Assembly: GCA_003971905.1 (NCBI GenBank) | Contig: RSEE01000120.1 | Location: 124,001 to 188,000, forward strand | Direction: 5' to 3' | DNA from: Moniliella sp. 'wahieum' | Lineage: Eukaryota > Basidiomycota > Moniliellomycetes > Moniliellales > Moniliellaceae | Length of the DNA: 64,000 nt | Shown here: positions 43,767 to 56,435 of the stretch, one piece after another | How the letters are laid out: each line of letters opens with the position of its first letter | How positions within the stretch are numbered: the stretch's first letter is position 1 | Program-made: the position numbers and the translations under genes | The notes under the pieces: generated by a model | What the model saw: the letters and a program-made list of their open reading frames with translations, nothing else | The model's database searches: none | Told to the model about the DNA's origin: nothing

Positions 43767-45524
43767 TTATGGATCCTCGTCCAGCGGCGCAATCTGGTGA
43801 GCCGGAAAGGCACGTGGGTCAGAGAGGCAGACCCAACCACAGAGAGAGAAGGTAAGGGTGGGAGCGGGCCAAAGCAAAGCAAAGCAACGGGAGGGAGGGA
43901 GGGAGGGAGACGTACATTGTACCCAATGCTAGGCAACAACTTATGGCCCGTACCATCTTTCCACACGGCAAACGATACAGGCACCATACACTGCACCGAC
44001 AAGTACCCAGCCTCATCCAATACCATGTGGATCTTGGATGTCGCCGTCGCCGTGAGCGCACGCACCAACTGCGCAAACGGCCCAAACGAATACTCGTACG
44101 GCCCAGCCACCTCCTCACACTGGTACAACCGTACATGACTCGCTGTCGAAACCAACTCCGCAACCATGTTGCCCAAGTCCGTCTCGGCTTCAAGGCGAAA
44201 CGTTCCTGCCCCACCAGTAGTACCTTTACCCGTCGCTGTCCCATCACGCGCACCCCCACCACCATCGCTACTGGGACGCGCACGCGAACCAGCGCCGGCA
44301 CTGGCGCTGGGCGGGTGGAAGGTAATCCGCACACGGCGGCAGGAAGGATGGATGCTCTGCAGCACGGCAGCGAGCCAATCGGCATCGGTCACCATCTTGG
44401 CTAGCTTGCGTCGGTCCATGTTGAATTGCGCCGGGTACGTCGGGTCGGCAAGCGAAAGCGCAAGTGAACAGTGCGCTACCACTCCGTTTCTTCCAGCCTG
44501 CAACACCACACGTACATGTACACACACATGTACAACAACGTACACACACACGTACAACATGTGTCCGTGAGTCCAGTCGACAGTCGAAGTTGGTCGGGTC
44601 GCAGTGGGAAGGGAAGGGCAGGGAGAGTAGGGGGCGAGCTAGGATCAGCGGATGACATGTACACACGCCAAATACAGACGCCAAAGCGCCGAGAAGCAAA
44701 AGGAAGAGAAGAGGAGGAGGAAGGGACGTACATGAGATTAAGGCATTCAGCCTGCTCGTGCTCGAGAAAAGCGTAAAGGCAGTGAGCGAGGTAGACTTGC
44801 GGTCACTAAAGATATCGACGGAACGGTAGACACAGTCGCCTTGGACGTCGCTGTCTCGCCCACAGCAGTGTCCGACGTCATCACGCCCCACGACGGACCA
44901 CCAAACACCTCGAGACATTCCAGTAGCAAGCGCAGATCGAGCGTTAGACGGTGCCCAGTCCCAGGTACAGGCCCACGAAGCGCAGCGGGCGCTTGCCCAA
45001 ACGTATCGTCTGCTTGCGGCCCAGCACCGGAGGCTGCCACGCCCGCACCAACCCCCGCACCACCACCTGCGTCCCAGCCCGCATGCACTTCGTACTTGGG
45101 GAACCGCAGCGGTCAATGTACGCAAACACTGTGCTCCCGCCACACAACACACACCAACAACACACAACACAACACAGGTCAACAGGTCAGCACGAGCACG
45201 CCCAGGTCCAACGACACAGCTCCCGCGCGGACGACGCAGGGGAAAACAAAGGCAAAGGCAAATGCAAATGCAAATGCAAAGGACAAGGGAGCAGTAGCAG
45301 GAATAGGAGCAGAAGCAGGAGCAGGGGGGGACACTACCCAGTAATCCGGCTGCGGCACAACAGAGAAACAGAGGTAGCGCGGTCGACCTGGCATGTGACG
45401 GGGGTAGGACCAGTGGCGCTTGACGACACGGCCGGTAACGCACGTAGCGCATTCGCTAGCAGACGCACGTCGCAGCACTCGGCCCGGAACGCCTCGGCAA
45501 CACAGGTGGCGAGGCTGATGCCAT
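43767..45524 (-). CDS. Rad1-like subunit of the 9-1-1 checkpoint clamp
   Basis: Likely part of the Rad9-Rad1-Hus1 ring loaded at damaged DNA. N-terminal part: FRAECCDVRLLANALRAL. In the middle comes HRLTLDLRLLLECLEVFGG, the family's hallmark Leu-rich block, near 44930. Later segments are VRLYQCEEVAGPYEYSFGPF, LVRALTATATSKIHMVLDEA and GYLSVQCMVPVSF. The last exon, IAPLDEDP, ends at TAA 43767 after an intron at about 43794-43915. Other introns are needed near 44550-44740 and 45130-45340 but their borders are uncertain. The start at 45524 is tentative because a frame change follows. Rad1 proteins typically have about 300 residues, which fits after splicing. A different sliding-clamp-like protein is less likely. 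Confidence 0.55.
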
Positions 45525-46289
45525 TCGGAGAGGGGTGGGAGGGTAGGAGGTGGGGGAAGAAGGTCGGGCAAGGCGAGCAAGGCACGCAGCGCGGTGGGGG
45601 CAAGTCGTGGCCCAAGGCAGATGGGCTATGGCGATGGGCGATGGAGATGGGAGATGGGAATGGTGGCAGGACACGCGGCCAAGGCGTGCCAGCACGCCCG
45701 AAAGAGAAGAAAAAGAATCGGGTGCCCACCGGACTCGAACCGAGTGTCGCCTCAACCCTAGCCCCGGCTGTGTGGTGATCGATGATCCTGCGGTGCGTGG
45801 GGTTACGCGTTGCGGTTAGTGGGCGAGCACAGCGCCAGCGGGTCGGGGTGATCGATCAGCTAGCTACGCGCTTGATCCATCCACCGCACGGACCCCCCCC
45901 CACGACTCGACGCTTAGCATCCGATGACTTCGTCTTCTCTTTTCCAGGTTATCGATACCGAGAGTACTAACGCGCGAGGTGCAACGTTCATTCATCATTC
46001 AATGCACCTTCCTAGCGCGCAGACACCAGACATGACGTGACAGGAAAACTGAAATGGAGGTGCACAGGGACTGACTGAGAAAGAAAAAGAGAGAAAGAGA
46101 CAGGGAACAAGAGATAGGCACAAGAACAAGAAACAGAGAAGGAGAAAGACGAACCCCCAAAAAACATAGGGGGAGACAGCAAGAGAAAGAGAAAGAAAGA
46201 GACAAACTGGGCAAAAGAAAGAGCAAAAGGGCTTGAAGATGGGAATGGGACGAACGGGAAAAAAAAGCACAGGCAAGAGAGGAACCCCC
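45525..46289. other. intergenic with a tRNA-like element
   Basis: No protein gene is supported between the Rad1-like and glycosidase genes. A-rich (AAAGAGAAAGAG) simple sequence covers 46075-46215. A tRNA-like T-arm lies at 45719-45755. Confidence 0.4.
45719..45790 (-). pseudogene. tRNA-like T-arm and acceptor 3' half, probably a pseudogene
   Basis: On the minus strand CGGTTCGAGTCCGG forms a T-arm with a B-box, followed by TGGGCACC and then TTTTT. I could not find a convincing D-arm, anticodon arm or the 5' partner GGTGCCC. It may be a decayed tRNA gene. Confidence 0.35.
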
Positions 46290-49200
46290 CACGAGTACCT
46301 TGGTCCTGTACCCGTAGGCTCCGAGCGTCTCAGTTGCCTCGTGTCCTGGTACACACTACAGTCGTCCGGGCTGGGCGCGCGACTGTAGGTGAACGAGTGG
46401 GCGCGGGAGCGGGCCGAAGTGGGCGCCGAAGCAGGCACCGAAGCAGGTACCGAAGCAGGTACCGAAGCTGGGGCCGAGCCAGCCACCGAGCCCGACACGG
46501 ACGCCGACGCGGACGCCGAGATGGTGGAGGGATGGTGCGAGTCGAGCTCGGTAAAGTGGTCGTCAAAGTAGTGCGCGGCGGTGGAGCGGGGCGTGTGGGG
46601 CACGGTACCCGTCTGGCCTGGGCCGAAGCAAAGATCGAGTAAGCCACCAGCCCCGTCCAGCCTGTCTGGTGCGACGCGCCCAGCCCCTTGCCCGTATCGC
46701 CATGGAAAAATTCATGGAACAGCGTCAAGTCGCCAATGCGTAGTCCAAAAATGGTACCCGCCATTTGAGGGTCGTCGACCGTCGCGTCCCGCACAAAGAG
46801 CGAAATCAGCCGGTCTTGCACTCACTCGCTACTTCTCCTAGCGTCGCCTCGTCCCCCGACCCAGTTGGAAACTCCACAAGGAATGTGTCCCCATAGTACT
46901 GGTAGAACCGCTGCAGACTCTCAATCAACAAAAAGTTCACCGCCAACCAGATCGGCCCACGCCAATTCGAGTTGCCACCAAACATGCCCGACTTGGAGTC
47001 CCAGGCCAGTAGCCCGCAGAAAACTCTTGCCGTCAATCACCGTCGAGAAGGGCTGGTCGTGGTGGTACTTGGACAACGACCGAATCCCATACGACGACAA
47101 AAATTCCGTCTCGTCCAGCATCCGACGTAAAATGTGGTGCAGCCGGTCCTCATTGACCATCGCAAGTAACCGCCGGTCCCCCTTGCCCGCAGTAGACATG
47201 TTGGCAATGTTGCGCTCGGCCAGCTCGGCACGGTTGTCGAGGAACCACTGCATCCGCCGCGCAAACGACGGGAACCGATCCAACACCACCGGCTCAATCG
47301 TCAGCGTCGCATACAGCGGCATCAGACCTACCAGCGACCGTAACGGGATCAACTGCGACGCGCCGTTGCCCCACGAAATCGCATCGTAGTAAAACTTGTC
47401 CTCCTCGGACCACAACGATACATCTTCCTCCTCGTCCGCTTGCCGGTACGTCATCGCGTCGGAAATGTAAATAAAGTGCTCAAAAAACTTGCTGGCAATG
47501 TCCTCGTACGTAGCATTGTGCTCGCCAGCTCAAGCGCCATGCTCAGCATCGTCAAGGCATAAAACGCCATCCATGCCGTCCCGTCCGCTTGACGCAGCTT
47601 GCCTCCCATCGGCAACGGCTCCGAACGGTTGAACGGCCGATATTGTCCAGCCCCAAAAAGCCTCCTTCAAACACCCCCGATCCATCGGCGTCCTTCCGGT
47701 TGCTGTGAGTATGCCGTCCCAGCCAGCCCAACGAGGTCAGCATCAGAGCTCACACATCTGTCGTGTACGCGCCAGGAAAACAAACAAAAAAAGCAAAAGA
47801 AAAAAATGGGAGGGACAAAACAGAGAGAAGAGGGGTGTGCTGAGGGAGAGAAGTATACGTACGTCCACCAGGTAAAGTTGAGCAGCAACTTCTGGAACAC
47901 ACGTTCTAAGAACGCCAAGTCTTCGTGGCCATGCAGCTTGCGTTCAATCTTAAACACCCGCAGCGTCGCCCACGCATGCACGGGCGGGTTGACATCCGAA
48001 AAGGACCATTCGTACGCGGGCAAGGCCCCGTCGGGCTTCATGTACCACTCGCGGGTAAAGAGGTCAAGTTGTTTCTTGGCAAACGCAGGGTCGATCAACG
48101 CGAGCGGGATGCAATGGAACGCCGTGTCCCACACAGCGAAAAACGGGTACTCCCATTTATCCGGCATAGACAGAATGTCCTCCGCGTGCAAATGCCGCCA
48201 CGCACGGTTGCGCACCTGCTTGCGTTCCGGCGGCGGCGCAGGCTGCGACGGATCACCCTTGATCCACTCGGTCTGCACAAACTGGTAAAACTGCTTGTTC
48301 CACAACATCCCGGCCAGCGCCTGCCGCATCACGGATTTCCGCTCGTCGCTCTCCGCACTCAGTGGGCCACCCACATCCAGACGCGCATAAAGTCGTCCGC
48401 CTCTTGGTGCCGCGTCTCAATCGTCTGGTCCAACGCTTCATCATCATCGATCGTTTCGTCCCCTCGGGCGTCTGGGCGTCAACTTGAGCCGCACCACCGC
48501 GCACCCGCCCTGTGCAGGAACAGAACGGAACACGTAATGCGCACCCGCTTTCGTGCCTACATTGGCTGGATTGACATAGTCCCGCGTTCGCTCCGTCGTC
48601 TGCACAAAGTTCCTCTTCTTTCCACTTCCGTCTCCACCTCCTCCGGCTGCAGCTCCGTCACTTCCTCGTACTCGCTCTCCTCTGACGGCACAGCACCTCC
48701 ATCCAGAGTGAAGCCTCGCCGGGTGGTGTGGCATCCGTCTCACCGTCTGCCGGGGCCTCGGGCGTGCCTGGCCTCCGTCGAAGTAGCCTGGGCAGGCTCG
48801 TCCTGCGTCGGCGCGGCGGCAGCAGGAGCCTCGGGGAGAGGACGAACAATAAGATGAAGAAGGCTGGGGCGCTTTGGGGCGACGGACGGTAACCGGCGTT
48901 TGGATAATGGGGGCATTTCTTCTTGACCAGGCGGGTGTGGCGCACGGGCTTGGGATGGTCCTTTTCCAAGCGGTGACGAAAGATGATGTGGTCGTGAAAC
49001 GCATCCTTGGCGTATGTGTGGGCATTCTGGCCATCATACAGACGCTCAAAATTGGTCTCGTTCTCGGTAAACAGCATCTCTGGTACCCACCTCTCGTCCG
49101 AAACCAGCTGCGCCTCTTGGCTGCCCGCAGGCATCGGTAAGCTCGGAGCAGGGGAGGAGGAACAGTAGAGAAAGTACCGTCCTACGTTTCGTGGTCCGCT

Positions 49201-50664
49201 TGCACCACCGTCTCGTCCACCAGGCGCAACGAAGGTTTGTCCGCTTTGGCCTCGTCCCAACTCCATGTGTTGCGGAAAAAGAGTTGCGGAATAATATGCA
49301 GGTCAGCAGGCTCGGGGCCACGGTGAACGAGAAATGCGGATCGAGTTGGCATTCTCCTCATCGTCGTCTTTGGCATACTCAATGATCACGTCCCAGTACC
49401 GACCCTCATCGAAAATGTCCGTATCGGTAATCTCAAACTCGTTCACATCCCGACTCCGGTTCGTCGACTCGCGCACCAATTGCTCGTACGGGTACTCGAC
49501 CTGCGGGTACTTGTAGATGTACTTTTGGTACGAATGCGTCGGCGTATTGTCCGCGTACCAGTACAGCTCCTTGACATCTTCCCCATGGTTGCCCTGCGGA
49601 TTGGCAATCCCAAACAACCGTTCTTTCAGAATCGCGTCCTTGCCGTTCCACAGCGCCAGCGAAAAGCCCAAGCGGCAATGCGTGTCGGTGATCCCTCCCA
49701 ACCCATCTTCGCCCCACCGGTACGCTCGCGAGCGCGCCATCTCATGAGGAAAGTGCGCCCAGGCATCACCATTGCTCGAATAATCTTCCCGTACCGTCCC
49801 CTGCCCTCCCGCACGCCCACCAAACACAAAAACCGATTCGAAAACGGATTCGACAGATCAGGTCAAGATGGTCAGTATTATACTATGCCGCTCCTCCTCC
49901 GCTCACGTTGTCCGACGCAGCAACCACACAAACAAAAAAAGGAGAACGGCCCCGCTCAACGCACCCATTGTCGTTCGCTCAGGTAAGGTCCCCAGCGTTG
50001 CCAGTACCGCTCCTTGCGATAGTTCTCTTCCAACCGTGCATTCTCCCGCGACGTCCACAGCACCGTCGAGGGGAGATAGGCCGTAGGACGACGAAAGTTA
50101 GCATGCGCAGCGGCGGCCTCGGCTTCCGCACTCGTCTCCACATCCTCTGCCGTCGCACTGGCCGTACGACTGCCGCCCCCAACACGGCCCCGGTGACTGC
50201 GGTCAAACGTCGCATCGGTATTGCCAGAAAGAATGGACCCCATGTCGTCCGTCTCGGTGCCAGCTTGGGACAGATGCTCAAACGCGTCGTTGCCAGTGCC
50301 CGTGCCCGTGCCAGTACCAGTACCGGCGCGGCTGCTGGGCACTGACGCTCGGCGCTCGCGAGGGCGAGCGCAGCTGCGTGGCCAGCCGATCGAGGTCCCG
50401 CTGCGCAAGCATCAGGTTGTCCTGCGTAAAGAAGGAACCGCGCGACACGGCCGGCGGACGGCGCGCTTGCAGTGCATCAGGGTGCCGGCGCGGCGTGCTC
50501 TTGCTGTGCTTGTGGGCGGGGTAGCCCGAGGGCGTGACGGGCGTGGTGAGGCTCGGCGTCTGTCGTAGCTCGGCCTCGGACGGCGGGAGGGGCAGCCGCA
50601 GTGACAGGCCAGCGGCCGCGGGCGTGGGCGTGGGCGTCGGGGTGGGCGTCGTGCGCCCAGCCAT
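46290..50664 (-). CDS. GH63-like glycosidase of the yeast YMR196W type
   Basis: A six-hairpin glycosidase-like protein related to mannosyl-oligosaccharide glucosidase and to a large set of bacterial GH63-like proteins; the substrate is not known. ATG 50664 ([11 protein letters not shown]). A low-complexity N-terminus leads to [20 protein letters not shown], then an intron (about 49850-49965), then [20 protein letters not shown]. Further blocks are [39 protein letters not shown] and [11 protein letters not shown]. Next come FLGLDNI with [20 protein letters not shown], which carries acidic catalytic-type residues, and [20 protein letters not shown] near the end. Introns at 47704-47862 and near 49140-49190. 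The final Ser/Pro-rich tail ([10 protein letters not shown]) makes the exact stop uncertain. Several frame changes. It is among the best supported large genes here. Confidence 0.8.
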
Positions 50665-51345
50665 GGCGAGCAGCAGAGCGCAGGAGGAGCGGAGCGGAGG
50701 GGCGGCGCGAGAGAGAGAGAAGGGCGGCGGGGAGATATGCAATGCGATAGATAGCCTGCGTTGGGCCAGCCGATTGCCAGCCAGCCCGCACGGGGCAACC
50801 CAATCGAACCCATCTTCACCCCACCCCACCCCGCTGAGGCTGAGGGCCAGCACCAGCCAGCCGACAGCGGCGTGGTGCTGCGTCTCGGCTGCACCCTTAC
50901 CACCGCGAGCCCCAGGCACGAGCCCCCGCACGGCACGCGCTGTGCGCGCGCTGCACCGGCCCGGGCGGCGCCGGCGGAGCGTCTCGGACCCAACCAGTGC
51001 TCCCGCCGCCCCGCACAGCGCCTGTGCGCCTACCCTCCTGCGTTTCACTGCGGGGTTCACTAGCTTCACTCCCCGCTCCAGCGCAGAGTCAGCGCTCACC
51101 TCAAGCTCATGCTTCACGCTCTGGGCACGAGGCGCTGGGGGGGCCGTGCACATGTTTCACTTGCGTGCGTATTCCCGCAGGCTCTCCAAGCTTCAGGCTT
51201 CAGGCTGCATGCTGGGGATTCGACTGAGACTGAGTGCTGCGTAATGCGCACATGTACTGGTGCATGATGCTGATAGCATGTTGATCCGATGGATCCTTGC
51301 CTGATGGGCCACACCAATCGCCGAATGCCAAGCGTTAACGAACCC
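50665..51345. other. promoter-side GC-rich spacer of the GH63-like gene
   Basis: Low-complexity GC-rich sequence without a recognisable gene; open frames are shadow-like. A GAGAGAGAGA tract sits at 50710-50722, in the likely leader. Confidence 0.4.
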
Positions 51346-51350
51346 CTTTC

Positions 51351-51599
51351 TGTTAGAGGGTGCTGCTAGGGTTCTCCTGCGCGGCCTCAATGGATCGGTG
51401 ACGCTCGCCTAGCCGAGCGGAAGCGTTCCGCTCGCGGGCCGCGCACGCCCTGCTCGCTCCATCTCCCTTCTCTCTCTCCTTTCCTTCCCTTCAGACGTTG
51501 CTTGAAGCTTGTGACTCACCACTTGCCTTCACGCCTTGTCTGAAGGCTGCTTGCAGCTGATCCATAGGATCGCGAGTGCTCCCAAGTCGCACTCTAGCA
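51351..51599 (+). mobile_element. solo LTR, family A, with 5-bp target duplication
   Basis: A 249-bp element that begins TGTTAGAGGG and ends CACTCTAGCA, so it has TG...CA ends with a short inverted repeat. It is flanked by CTTTC on both sides (51346-51350 and 51600-51604), a 5-bp target-site duplication typical of LTR retrotransposons. The opposite strand matches the element at 63474-63816 and, more weakly, those at 57023-57257 and 17069-17208. No gag or pol sequence lies next to it. Confidence 0.82.
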
Positions 51600-51604
51600 C
51601 TTTC

Positions 51605-52985
51605 GACCGTTGGCCAAACCTACACGTTCGAAACGATCGACGGCCAAAAGTGGGCAAAGGAATGTTCTTGTAACCATGTACCCCCCGCGCCGCCGCCGCC
51701 CCAATCGCCATATGCCATCATTGCATCATTGAGTGAGTGCACGGGCCTGTTGGGGCCCCATACTGGCTCAGTACTACCTCGGCGCGCTGAGCGCCCTAGT
51801 AAAACTAGTAACTCGGCTCGCGTCCCGACGGCGCGGCGGCGTAGCGGCGGCCATACGGATGCGAATCAATACGACAAGCGACCAACCGTCGGGAGCTCGC
51901 CTGCCTCTGCCTCTTGTTTCGAAGTACGAATTTTCAGCACGCAGCTGGGCTGGCCTTATAGCTATGGTTTGGACGCCACGGCACCATGTATCGCCCCCAA
52001 CGCGTATACTGGAGCCCCACCCGTTGACCGATTGCCCTCTCAGCCTGCCCGTTTTCCGTTGGCATCTACCACTGCCGTCGGGCTGTTCCGCTCCATCAAC
52101 TGCATCAACCACAGCAGCTTTCCGCCAGGCTTCAAGCCTTGGTAGTAGCCCCGATTGGCAATTGGAACTGTCCCGATACCAGCGGATCCATGTACTAGTG
52201 AGTGAGCGTCATGTTTACCTCATCATGTGTCAGCCTTGAGTTATTGTCCACCCCCTATCGCCACTCGGATCCGTCCGACCAACGCTGAGAGCGGGAGAAG
52301 ACTCGCCTCAGATCCAGCTGCTCCAACCGTGTGGCGTCACCTCCTGGCTCTCGATTCGGGTCTCTCTATAATGAGGCAGTGACAACCGTTTCGACCTTCC
52401 CCGTGGAAGCGCACACCCAAGCCTGAATTGCTGTCGATGCGAGGTCCTCTGGTAACGGGTGGTTTGCTTTTTGTGCTGCTATGGTGGAGGCGGCGTGGAA
52501 GACAGGGCGAGTGGGGCAAAGGATGACCCTGGAGAGCCAGACGCTTCCGCGAGCCAGTCGGGGGTGCCCAGACGCAGGGGACAGCCTGATGTGATCACAG
52601 AGTCAAACGTATACCCAGGGCTAGAATGGGCGGCTGCGCTGCACAGCCCCTTGGGAGCCCAACGGATGTCGGCGATGTCCACCTGGAATGGAGCGGCACG
52701 TGGGTGAGGCATATGATTCCCATCCCTCTCCCCCTGTGCTCGTCCATTGTGATGAAGGTCACATATGCGCATCGCCGAGGCTATCTACATTATCATCGAC
52801 AGACCGTCGTTGAACACAAGGTCATGTATACTGTCACGGAGTAAGGATTAAGTCGCCTTGAACATAGCCACCTCCAGTCCCTTATCGTCGCTCTCGCTTC
52901 TCTCGGCTTCATCTCTCCCTATCTCTACTCAAGTTCTCTACCTTTCGCTATCGTGACTCCGATGCTCGGCCTACCTACAACTACC
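51605..52985. other. gene-poor, possible degraded coding sequence
   Basis: No intact gene. A minus-strand stretch around 52600-52700 reads VDIADIRWAPKGLCSAAAHS and may be a remnant, but no family can be assigned. TATA-rich and pyrimidine-rich patches follow near 52860-52960. Confidence 0.35.
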
Positions 52986-53029
52986 GCAATTGCCTCTTCT
53001 CCACTCGCTTTCGTGTAAAAATTCAAAAC

Positions 53030-53870
53030 ACTACACATGGTTCCGACTCGGTTTCGCGCCTCGTTTCTCGTCTCGGCCCCCCCCCTTCCCCTTGACCCTC
53101 GCCTCGTCTCTCACATCGTGCCTCTCGCGCTTGGTCCTCACTTCTTCCCGAGACTCGTTTCCTCTTTTCGCTGTAGACCTCTGTTTAATTGGTCTTTCCT
53201 TTGCTCCCCTTCTATTCTGCATCCTTATCATTGACAGGGCTTAAGGCTGGGACAGGGGAAACGCTACGTCTAGACCGAACCGTTCATCTTGCGTGGTTTT
53301 ACTTGGTTGTGCCACCAATATTAAGGAACCAGGGGATCGCCAGGATATCAGGACCCTCTCTGGTGCTCGCCATCCGGTCCCGTACCCAAGGTAGCGCGGG
53401 TGGATACGGATGACCGTGGTAGACATCCGAGCGAGGAACCATTTCCATTGAGACTCAGTAGCTAAACTTCTATTCTATAAAAAACCTGCCTGTTCTTTTA
53501 GATCCAATCGTGATGGCCCAATAAGCCGCCTACCATTCTTTTCCCCTCACCTCTCTCCCAGGAAAACTCCGCTGCAGAAGAACCACCTTTCCGATCTGCC
53601 TGCTTGCTCCCTCGCCCATCGGAGCTTCCCGCTTCCTCGTCCCGCCCCTCAGTATAACGTACAACCTCCTTGCAGACGTTGCCTAACTCTGCCTGACGAA
53701 AAGCAAAGCACTAGCACACACAGTGTGGCCCTCTTACGTTCAGGCAAGTGTTCCTTTGATTTTGGATCTAAAACGCGTTCAGTCCTCTGTGAGTCTTCTT
53801 GTTTCCGATGGACAGGGAAACGTCTCCGCCTGGGAAGCCTGCAACCCCGTTACATATACGAAGAAGCTAA
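53030..53870 (+). repeat. dispersed repeat D, copy 1, interrupted by a 248-bp insertion
   Basis: Matches 59080-59635 in direct orientation in blocks, e.g. CTCGCCTCGTCTCT, CTGTAGACCT, AACCTGCCTGTTCTT, GATCCAAT and GCGTTCAGTC. At the peptide level both copies give a similar short reading (VQSSV then LVSDGQG). The copy at 59 kb lacks 53219-53466. Class unknown; probably a decayed transposon. Confidence 0.6.
53219..53466 (+). mobile_element. 248-bp insertion in repeat D, flanked by 10-bp direct repeats
   Basis: Present in the 53 kb copy of repeat D but absent from the 59 kb copy. It is bordered by CTTCTATTCT at 53209-53218 and 53467-53476. No terminal inverted repeat is obvious. It may be a small non-autonomous element with a 10-bp target duplication. 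Confidence 0.45.
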
Positions 53871-54334
53871 CACAGCGGCTTCTCTATGCAAACGCCGGCC
53901 ACCGCAACCCCACCCCCCACGAATATCTCGACCGAGCCACTGGTGTAGCAAGACAGAAAGTGTACATACACGGTCATACTAGTATTCGATGTTGCCGGGA
54001 CCCGTATAAGGCTTGGATCGTTTGGAGAGGCCCCCCGTCTCGAAAGCATAGATTGATCCACCAAGAGCCCGACATAATCATCAAGAACCGGCTATCGAGA
54101 GCTGGTGAACGAGAGAGGGAAAAACAGAAGCGGGGATAACGGCGGAGAGGGCAACAGTACAAACAAAAGCAATGGACGAGCGGTTGAATGTGAATTATAT
54201 TGAGCGACACATCGGCGCGTGGCTCGTCTCTATATGGTCAAATGCCCCTGCAAGCAATAAATGTACCTATAACGCTAGCCTGAACAAGCCCTGATCGACA
54301 CCCCCCTACAAAAGATTTGAGGACGATTCCCATA

Positions 54335-54418
54335 GCCTCTTTGGCTCAGTGGTAAAGCATCTCACTAGTAGCTTGTGCTGGCATGAGAAGATCGGTCGTT
54401 CGATTCGGCCAAGAGGCA
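54335..54418 (+). tRNA. tRNA-Thr (AGT) with a 12-nt intron
   Basis: The acceptor stem GCCTCTT pairs with AAGAGGC. The D-arm is GCTCAGTGGTAAAGC. The anticodon stem TCTCA/TGAGA encloses CTAGTA, then a 12-base intron (GCTTGTGCTGGC) inserted after position 37, then A. The T-arm is GGTCG, loop TTCGATT, CGGCC, and the discriminator base is A. Anticodon AGT reads ACU (Thr). TCTCTTTTT follows as a Pol III terminator. Internal A and B boxes are intact. This is the only clean tRNA gene in the window. Confidence 0.93.
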
Positions 54419-55749
54419 TCTCTTTTTGGCATCCCCCGTCGTTCCAAAGCCCCTTTGCACCTGTCTCATGTAATACCGTAGCACTGACACCAGGTTGCTC
54501 AGTGCCTCCCAACAGAGCACACTAGAAACACACGATTCTCGCAACGGGCACATGTGGTCCTATTGAGTCGCCGCTTTCAGAGAGCATATGCTCCTCATCC
54601 CCCCCCTCACACAGACTGTAATTCTGACACCCACAACGGGCATGCGAGAACCATAACTGCTACCAAAAAACACTGCCGATCAGATAGATGTTGGTGAGAA
54701 GAGTGTTGAGCAATAGATTATATCGGGTCATGGCTCGTGCTTTTGCCCAAGCGTCCCTTCAGTTCCTCCTCAGGCCTACTAGGAGTTCCTGTTTCTCTCT
54801 GCTGTTTTTTTCTTTGTTCTGCAGCTGCACCCCTGGTGGCGACTGGCTTTCCTCGATCGGTAGGCGTTTTGCCAGTGGTTGGCAGTTCAATAGACTATGC
54901 ACCCCACTACCCGTGCGATCGCATCACCCTCCAGGGCCATCAGGATTCCCCACTGAAGTGTCTCATCAGAGTTACAACTCTTTTCGCTCATGCAGTGAGC
55001 AACGGGTCCACCCCACACTTCCCACATTCCCATCTCCTCGCATTTTTACCCATACCCACCCACACTCCCCTCGCCGTATTTCATCAACAATGAGCGACAC
55101 ATCACCCCGCACCCCTCACCTTTCGAACGTAAGTTCCCGGAGGGACTGGGCCCACGAATATCTTCCGTTTCCCTTTCCTACAGAAGGAATCCCCTTCGAA
55201 CGTGCTGCAGGCGGCTGGCTAACCCCAGCCACGAACAACTGGGCCAATTACAAACCCTTAGGCATGTTCTTAAGGACCACACGCCTCTGCCAGTGGCCAC
55301 AATTCGCGCACCTCTGCTTTGCAAGGCAATCTCACCATATCTCAAGCCGGCTCTCATCTTTCGTGCAAAAGAATGTGGCAATGTGATAAATAATCATCCT
55401 AAGCGGATTTCCAGCGACCGTCCCCTCTTCAACACGAACGTCTGAACCGGAGGATCCTGTCCGACCTCCATGAAAGGTCGTTGTACATTTTTACCTGCCT
55501 TGGCAACCCTCCCTGTTGTCACTGGTTCATCTTCTTCTCCTCCAATTGACTCCAAGGTTATTTCTATGCTGACAAGGCTCAGCTCAATCCTACTGTTATG
55601 ATTCGGGTTCGCGCACGTGCGCCTTCACGGATAAGAACGGATTTACTTCACTCCATCTTAATCTTGCATCTTTTCTATAGTCCTTGCCGATGGACTGTGG
55701 TCATGCAATCCGAAGTCAATGGCACTCCCGACGAAGTCGGAGGTTGAGG

Positions 55750-55855
55750 AGAGAGCTAAGTGGAGAGGAGGCTGCCTGTACTGAATCGATTCACTTCAAG
55801 ACAGAAAGGAGTCGGACATGAAAGGCGGGAAGGGACGATTAGAAGGCGAGGGACA
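55750..55855 (+). repeat. diverged dispersed repeat, copy 2
   Basis: Starts near GAGCTAAGTGGAGAGGAGG and runs through GGGAAGGGACGATTAGAAGGC, matching 16905-17030 with gaps. Ends are undefined. Confidence 0.5.
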
Positions 55856-56435
55856 ATGATCCCCAACCCAACCAGGGGTACTGGCTTGATCAAAAGGAAA
55901 ACAGATACAATTGAAGTGTAGAAAGGAAGCCACATCGAAAGTTGGGTTGGGTGCCGCAGACGTAGTAACACAGTAAAAGGAAAAGTAAGTGGTGTCGGGG
56001 CGGCAGTCGTCGCAAAGATGCCGGAAACTTGGTAGCCCTTTTAAAGGTGGGAGGTGACTATCCTTGTCGCGCGGATGCATGGCCATTCGGGCCATCGTAC
56101 ATGGTTCAACCAACGAGAATCTCACTTCGTTCATTTTCAGAGAGCGCTCGTACTGGGCATATGCAGGCAATACAGGCCTAGCTTTATTGGATGAAACCAT
56201 TTCTTTCTGTATCTGCTACGCAACAGAAATGGATTTTGTCATCATGGATTGAACACATGGCAAAACTAAATACTGGGTTGAACCCCGGAATGTTCGTGCT
56301 TGACTTGTTGGGGGTTTCGACTGGAATCACCAATGAACACCCATGACACCTGCTGAGTTTACTCTTGATAGACAGTTCCAACGCCTGTGAGACCATCACT
56401 ACCTTCATGTTTGGAATCCCAGCATTACGATAATC

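Noticed and set aside
54688-55386. 232-codon plus-strand frame after the tRNA
   Set aside because: No domain or homology recognised, Ser/Pro/Phe composition typical of chance frames, and competing frames in the same DNA.
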